Below are positions 58,401 to 64,000 of a DNA stretch of 64,000 bases, in pieces. Source of the DNA: Sipunculus nudus (taxonomy: Eukaryota > Annelida > Sipuncula > Golfingiida > Sipunculidae). The stretch covers positions 1,325,318 through 1,389,317 of the forward strand of contig CM049314.1 of the NCBI GenBank assembly GCA_026874595.1, given 5' to 3'. The position numbers were made by a program, and so were the translations under genes. The notes under the pieces are model-generated. The model was given only the letters and a program-made list of their open reading frames with translations. It searched no databases and was not told the DNA's origin. Each line of letters begins with the position of its first letter. The stretch's first letter is position 1.

Positions 58401-59150
58401 CCTGAAAGGCTTGATGTTATACGCCAGTCAATCACTTATCACCTGAAAGGCTTGATGTTATACGCCAGTCAATCCTTTATCACCTGTAAGGCTTGATGTT
58501 ATACGCCAGTCAATCACTTATCACCTGTAAGGCTTGATGTTATATACGCCAGTCAATCCTTTATCACCTGAAAGGCTTGATGTTATACGCCAATCAATCC
58601 TTTATCACCTGAAAGGCTTGATGTTATACGCCAGTCAATCACTTATCACCTGTAAGGCTTGATGTTATATACGCCAGTCAATCCTTTATCACCTGAAAGG
58701 CTTGATGTTATACGCCAGTCAATCCTTTATTGACCTGAAAGGCTTGATGTTATACGCCAGTCAATCCTTTATCACCTGTAAGGCTTGATGTTATATACGC
58801 CAGTCAATCCTTTATCACCTGAAAGGCTTGATGTTATACGCCAGACAATCACTTATCACCTGAAAGGCTTGATGTTATATACGCCAGTCAATCCTTTATC
58901 ACCTGAAAGGCTTGATGTTATACGCCAGACAATCACTTATCACCTGTAAGGCTTGATGTTATATACGCCAGTCAATCCTTTATCACCTGAAAGGCTTGAT
59001 GTTATACGCCAGTCAATCACGTATCACCTGTAAGGCTTGATGTTATACGCCAGTCAGTCACTTATCACCTGTAAGGCTTGATGTTATACGTCAATCAATC
59101 ACTTATCACCTGAAAGACTTGATGTAATACGCCAGTCAATCACTTTTGAT
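55475..59150. repeat. 41-bp minisatellite array (43-bp variants), about 88 units
   Basis: Unit CACCTGAAAGGCTTGATGTT plus ATACGCCAGTCAATCCTTTAT (41 bp; one T of the last segment varies); a TA insertion gives 43-bp units (TTATATACGCC). Left-edge units are diverged. A block at about 55780-57145 recurs at about 57775-59140: CTTATTGACC at 55981 and 57976, CTTGACG at 56164 and 58159, GACTTGATGT at 57121 and 59116, all 1,995 bp apart. It is unrelated in sequence to the other 41-bp array. Confidence 0.95.
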
Positions 59151-60046
59151 ATACATAACATACACATTACGCTTGATACGTTGAAGCCATTTCGAGCCGA
59201 ATGGGAACTTTGTGCAATAATATTTTTTTTAAATAGTTTTCTTTCATTAATTCCAGTATTTGTTAATTATATAAAAAAAAGTTTTATTTTGCAAAATATA
59301 TCTAAATATGCAGCACTAAAGAGTAGGTCCTTTGGAAATTGTCTTGGTGTGACCAACATTCTGCCACAGAAAGCCGAGTACAGTTTAAATCACACAAATA
59401 TTACAGAAACTGTGTTTGACCTGAGGTTGAATCTTGTGAGAGGCTAAAACAATCAAACAAATATTGAAATAAATAGTCTCTGGAAATGGGATGTTTCGGC
59501 AAATGTACCGCTAGAGGCCTCTCTCTTGTGAATGGGGCAGAGTGCCGAGACAACATAAATGGCGGTGATGTAACTGGCTGAAACAGGGTCGGAGTCCGAG
59601 TTATCTTTAGTTGCAGGTATCTTTAGTTGCTAGAGACGGATCCTATGAAAGGCCATTAAAAATAATTTTGAAAGAAAATCATTATTACAAGTCTGATTAT
59701 AAAGTATCAGGCAATCTATCTATAATTAAGTATAAAAGTATAACAGACAAGAATGTATTTTTATTTAATTTTTGAGGGTTGTATTTACATGTTTTAATAA
59801 AGAAATGGAAGTTGTTCAACTAAGGTCTTCATAGCAGACAATCATCCAGACTAACAATAATCAGTTTCAAATCACAGGTCGGTAGTAGCTGCCTCCAATG
59901 CGCTGGATTATGGGTACGGAACACTGAGTAAGACTATTCTCAAAGTTTGTAAGATGCGGTTACAAACCCAGGATCCGTCCCCGCTGTGCTGATGTGACGT
60001 TATAAGTTCTAGTTAGAAACTAGAAATTTGCACTGTGAGAACGCAA
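59151..60046. other. low-copy stretch, nothing recognised
   Basis: An 88-codon frame (59181-59447) has no recognised motif. ATCTTTAGTTGC occurs twice in tandem near 59603-59631. A hairpin TTCTAGTT/AACTAGAA with a 3-base loop lies at 60007-60025, just before the MITE-like element. Confidence 0.5.
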
Positions 60047-60285
60047 ACCTCCGCCAAGGCAGCTCACAACCCCCACATGGCATTGTCAGAAATGCAGCAT
60101 TTTTCCTTTAAAAAACTCCTGGATCCAGATGGTGATCCGGATCACAATATAAACAATTGTTCCCTGAATCATTGCCGACCTATCCTGAAAATTTCATCAA
60201 TATCCGGTAATAACGTTTTGAGTTATATTGCTAACAGACAAACCAATGCCGGCAAAACATAACCTCCGCCCCTTGGCGAACGTAA
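60047..60285. mobile_element. MITE-like dispersed element with ACCTCCGCCAAGG ends
   Basis: Left end ACCTCCGCCAAGG (60047-60059); right end CCTTGGCGAACGT (60271-60283), a decayed reverse complement. Between them come GGATCCAGATGGTGATCCGG, CCTGAAAATTTCATCAA, TTTTGAGTTATATTGCTAAC and AGACAAACCAATGCCGGC, in the order I know from a very common invertebrate repeat that often yields a spurious 70-80 codon frame, as here at 60035-60262. Non-autonomous, no transposase. The family recognition is from memory of the pattern; the ends and order are seen in the sequence. Confidence 0.7.
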
Positions 60286-61080
60286 TAACATACATGTAAT
60301 CATATCGGTTATCGTTTATTACTTTTTGAAAACTTGCTCTGAAGGTTCCTGAAATACAGTGGATGTATTGACGTCTGTAATATCTTGTCACGTGGGTCTT
60401 TTCTGTTGCCGTTCACAATGGAAAATCGAAGGTTTCAGCAAGGAGAACATTACAAATCACAGCCTCTTTTTATCGATATATTGGTATATCGCGATACGGT
60501 GATTCGTATATTTCAAACATCTATATTTTTCGATATCTTGTTAAACGTGCATAAAAATGTTCTATTTTGTTTTTTTAAATATGTTTCTGATACAAATTCA
60601 TCAAAAGACATCTAAATTGGTTGGGATTAAGGCCAAGCTAAAAGTTCAAGCCGTTACCCGGTCTGTAGACATTAAATACAAAATGTTCAAGTAGGTCGGA
60701 TAAAGCCTAGATCAAAGGTCCGTCCTAGGAAATATCCATGTCTGCTCGTTGACTTATAATAAAACATGAAATATTTCCATAAAACAAAAGGAGAAATGCT
60801 TAAAACGGTCATAATGATTAATTATTGATTAATATTTTCTCTTATCTTTGGAGTAATTTTTTTCAACACGTACGTACTTTGGTAAGTACATTAGTAAGTA
60901 ATATTGTCGCATTTCATGTGTGATATTAACTGCATGAAATCTTATTGTCTCATCATCTTTATCATGATAAATAATCATTAATATTGCTTGAACTTATAGT
61001 TATACGCTAACACATACCGCAAAATATTGCAATTCTAAATTAAATAGAAAAATATATATTTTTGAATGAATATATAAGAT
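60286..61080. other. low-copy AT-rich stretch, nothing recognised
   Basis: Short frames only; no repeats or element ends noted. Confidence 0.5.
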
Positions 61081-61897
61081 CTGCAGTTGTATATATAATG
61101 TTGACAGATAACTTATAACTTATATGAGCACCATAAGACCAAGATACGTTTAACATATAACTTATATGATAACCATAAGAAAAAGATAATGTTTACAAAT
61201 AACTTATTTGTTAACCACAAGACCAAGATAATGTTGACAGATAACTTATTTGATAACCACAAGACCTAGATAATGTTGACAGATAACTTATTTGATAACA
61301 GTAAGAACAAGATAATGTTGATAGATAACATATTTCATAACCATAAGTATATATAATGTTGACAGATAACTTATTTGTTAACCATAATACCAAGATAATG
61401 TTGACAGATAACGTATACGATAACCATAAGACCAAGATAAGGTTGACAGATAACTTATATAATAACAATAAGACCAGGATAATGTTGATAGATAACCTAT
61501 TTCATAACCATAAGTATATATAATGTTGACAGATAACTTTTTTGTTAACCACAAGACCAAGTTAATGTTAACAGATAACTTATATGATAACCATAAGATC
61601 AAGATAATTTTTACAAATAACCTATTTCATAACCATAAGTATATATAATGATGACAGATAACTTATATGATAGCCATAAGGCAAAAATAATGATGACAGT
61701 TAACTTATACGATAACCATAAGACCAAGGTAAGGTTGACAGATAACTTATATGATAACAATAAGACCAAGATAAGGTTGACAGATAACGTATATGATAAC
61801 CATAAGACCAAGATAATGTTGACAGATAACTTATTTGATAACCATAAGACCAAGATAATGTTGACAGATAACTTATTTGATAACCATAAGACCAAGC
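61081..61897. repeat. 42-bp minisatellite array, about 19 units
   Basis: Unit GATAATGTTGACAGATAACT plus TATTTGATAACCATAAGACCAA. At 14 codons it keeps frames open on both strands. Variant units with CATAACCATAAGTATATATA recur near 61331, 61499 and 61625, i.e. 4 and 3 units apart. Confidence 0.95.
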
Positions 61898-64000
61898 TTA
61901 ACCAATTATTATTCCACGGATTCTGTGGTGTAAAACGTACCCGGTGCCAGAGGACGATTTTTTTCTTTTGTTTCCCTTACCAGTCGAGATACATTAACTG
62001 TAATTAGTCAGATTTACTAGAAAATACAAAAATTTTGCTTTGATTTTTTAAATGACGTAATTGAACAACACTAAATACAGTTCATTTCCACAGCTTTAAG
62101 AATTCTTTCAGGATACAATGCAATAGCATGAATTAGCAACATAACCAAGAAATTAAAGGAACGGCGACTCCGTACATGAGTAATTGATTTTTCATGGCCT
62201 AATGGAATATGCGTACATGGCATGCGACAAATACACAACCCTCTGGGTCGAATTGTTTGCTGTTCCATATTACTCCAAAACAACCCGAAATACACTCTAC
62301 GATAATTAGTCTGGCATTTAAATCACCAGAACTGTGTGGTATGCTACGCATAATCAGACAACTATTGTTTTTAAGACCGAACAATGGATGTTCCACGGTA
62401 TTGGCGAAACAAACTTTTACACGGGAACTAGGCCATAAATCTGGGACTAGCCTGGTCGTAAAACCGAAAGCCAGCAATGTACTTAATGTTAAAAAGGGGA
62501 TCGCGCTCTTAAAATACGGATTACACGCATTTTAAGTAATGGGTATTTCAGAGGAGATGAGGATACGTGAATCCGCCGATGGGCTTGACTCTGTCTAAAG
62601 CTTGTTCACTTCCGTCCGAGTTTGGGCATGCTGAAACAATCGCTCCCCGCAGCAAGGGCTTACAGAGGTATTGACCCCCCAGGAGTCTGTTAGCACAAAC
62701 CGTGGGAATCAGGACTCTGGCGTGCCCGTCTGTGTGACAGAAGGCTCAAACTGATTTACCTAGCGGTATTGAACCACCAAGGTAGATGGTGCCGCATAAT
62801 CGACGAACCATGGATCGTTCTCTGCTACACAAATAACTACCTGGACGGGTTTACAGTCACATCATAAAAAAAAGAAACCAATATATAACTTTGCCTTTTT
62901 GTATTAAATTCGGTTCAACATATTATAAAGTTGATAAAATATATGTTTTTAGTTTCGGTTTCATTGTCCAGTTATGTCGATGATGCGAGAATGCAGAGGG
63001 AGCAATTAAAATTCGACCATAAACTGTCATCAAGCGGCGCTATGGGCGAAGCCAGGATGCCTGTCGAGTGTTTGTTTATTGGCATCTGGTTGGCTGCTTG
63101 TCACATCATACACACTTTTTTTCAGCGGACAACGAACCGCCATCGGGTGTCTAAATATATCATAAACGGTCAAAGCAGGCAGCGTCAAAATCAGTTGCTT
63201 CTTTAGAAGCGAAAGATTTCCGCTGCCTCGGGAGCGACCCCCCCCCCCCCCCCCCCCCCCCGGACCCATTGAGCGCTAACACCTCTCATGTTATTTTCTT
63301 CTTTTCCCATTTATTCGTGATGACTTTTTATTTCAGATATCATTCTTATTCCCCAGCAATTAAATTATTAATTGACGTATGTGTGAAGGGAATCTTTCCT
63401 TAATTGCATTCTGCGTGGTTATTACACCAGGGTATACATCCCCAACTTGAAATTGCACTCGTGTTTGAGTGAGGCACAGCCTTCGGTTAGTCTGCAGGGC
63501 GCCCAGTATGGGTTGGTGTCGGCTGTTACTCTTACACGTGCACTGCTTAGACTGCAGAAGTAATACAATTTGCAAAGTTAAACATAGACTTCCACATCAA
63601 TTATATTACCACGAAAATTAAATTTAGGTGTTGATATTTTGTGAGTGGTTAACTTGTATGCGCATTTCCATCGCTGAATCAACATGTAACATACAATTGA
63701 ATGTATTGACCGTGCAGTTTATAACTATGTTTCAAAATATAAATATTAACATGTTAAAGCTAAACCCAACTAAAGTTGAACCACATTATCCAAAGAAATT
63801 CGATGGAATATTAGTTGTGTTCCAGAAAATCGTCATATTTCTTATGTGAATAATGCCTCACTGAAAATATTCCTCTTAAAATTTAAAACTGTCTCCCTAT
63901 ACAGGATGGATTAATTATATCAAGGTTTTCATATCGTGTGCATAGAGAAACCTTAGGGAGAAAACGTTTGAGGCTTTTATCATGCAATTATACTACCGTG
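61898..64000. other. low-copy right end of window, no recognised gene
   Basis: The longest frames (108 codons at 62209-62535, overlapped by 92 codons on the other strand) carry no recognised motif. The 62560-62840 stretch is GC-richer but matches no RNA family I know. A 24-base poly-C tract is at 63238-63261. The window ends without a feature boundary. Confidence 0.5.
63238..63261. repeat. poly-C homopolymer (24 nt)
   Basis: An uninterrupted C run, the longest homopolymer in the window. Confidence 0.95.

Noticed and set aside
60035-60262. 75-codon frame as a small protein
   Set aside because: Lies inside the MITE-like repeat, which commonly yields such a spurious frame.
62209-62535. 108-codon plus-strand frame as a gene
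   Set aside because: Overlapped by a 92-codon minus-strand frame; no motif, no clear transcription signals.

Overview
The window looks like a piece of a metazoan nuclear genome, most likely a marine invertebrate and plausibly a mollusc. It is AT-rich and almost gene-free, and nothing is organised in a bacterial way. The selfish DNA is of animal type: tRNA-derived SINEs, a Penelope-like element, an L1/Tx1-like LINE, an LTR-type insertion with a gag scrap, Helitron-like elements, and an invertebrate MITE with ACCTCCGCCAAGG-type ends. TTAGGG-type telomere motifs are embedded in one satellite. The taxon is inferred from repeat style, not from a gene match.

Layout, left to right. 1-3.7 kb: 33-bp minisatellite, interrupted at 2.25-2.98 kb by an LTR-type insertion. 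3.7-13.4 kb: low-copy AT-rich DNA with SINE copies, two related Helitron-like elements, a diverged 0.75-kb tandem duplication, a broken Penelope-like C-terminus (10.15-10.55 kb) and several (AT)n tracts. 13.4-17.7 kb: 31-bp array. 17.8 kb: SINE with a visible target-site duplication. 18.1-19.5 kb: 40-bp array. 19.5-23.2 kb: low-copy DNA with one candidate promoter and first exon near 22.9 kb. 23.2-24.5 kb: 41-bp telomere-motif array. 24.5-25.9 kb: 30-bp array. 26.5-28.5 kb: 5'-truncated, decayed LINE on the minus strand. 29.6-35.3 kb: 22-bp array. 36.6-38.1 kb: 39-bp array. 38.5-54.6 kb: 46-bp/23-bp array family with a transplanted 39-bp block and a 3.48-kb duplication. 55.5-59.15 kb: 41-bp array. 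60.0-60.3 kb: MITE. 61.1-61.9 kb: 42-bp array. The rest is low-copy.

Roughly two thirds of the window is tandem repeat, in about a dozen unrelated families. Nearly every long open reading frame (up to 596 codons) is produced by a stop-free repeat unit and should not be read as a protein. No complete, convincing protein-coding gene was found. The most interesting signals are structural: nested and higher-order duplications inside the arrays, repeated capture of one array-boundary sequence, a satellite block moved into another satellite with matching 10-bp flanks, and telomere hexamers fused into a 41-bp satellite unit. Copy numbers are estimates from length divided by unit; identities were judged by eye.
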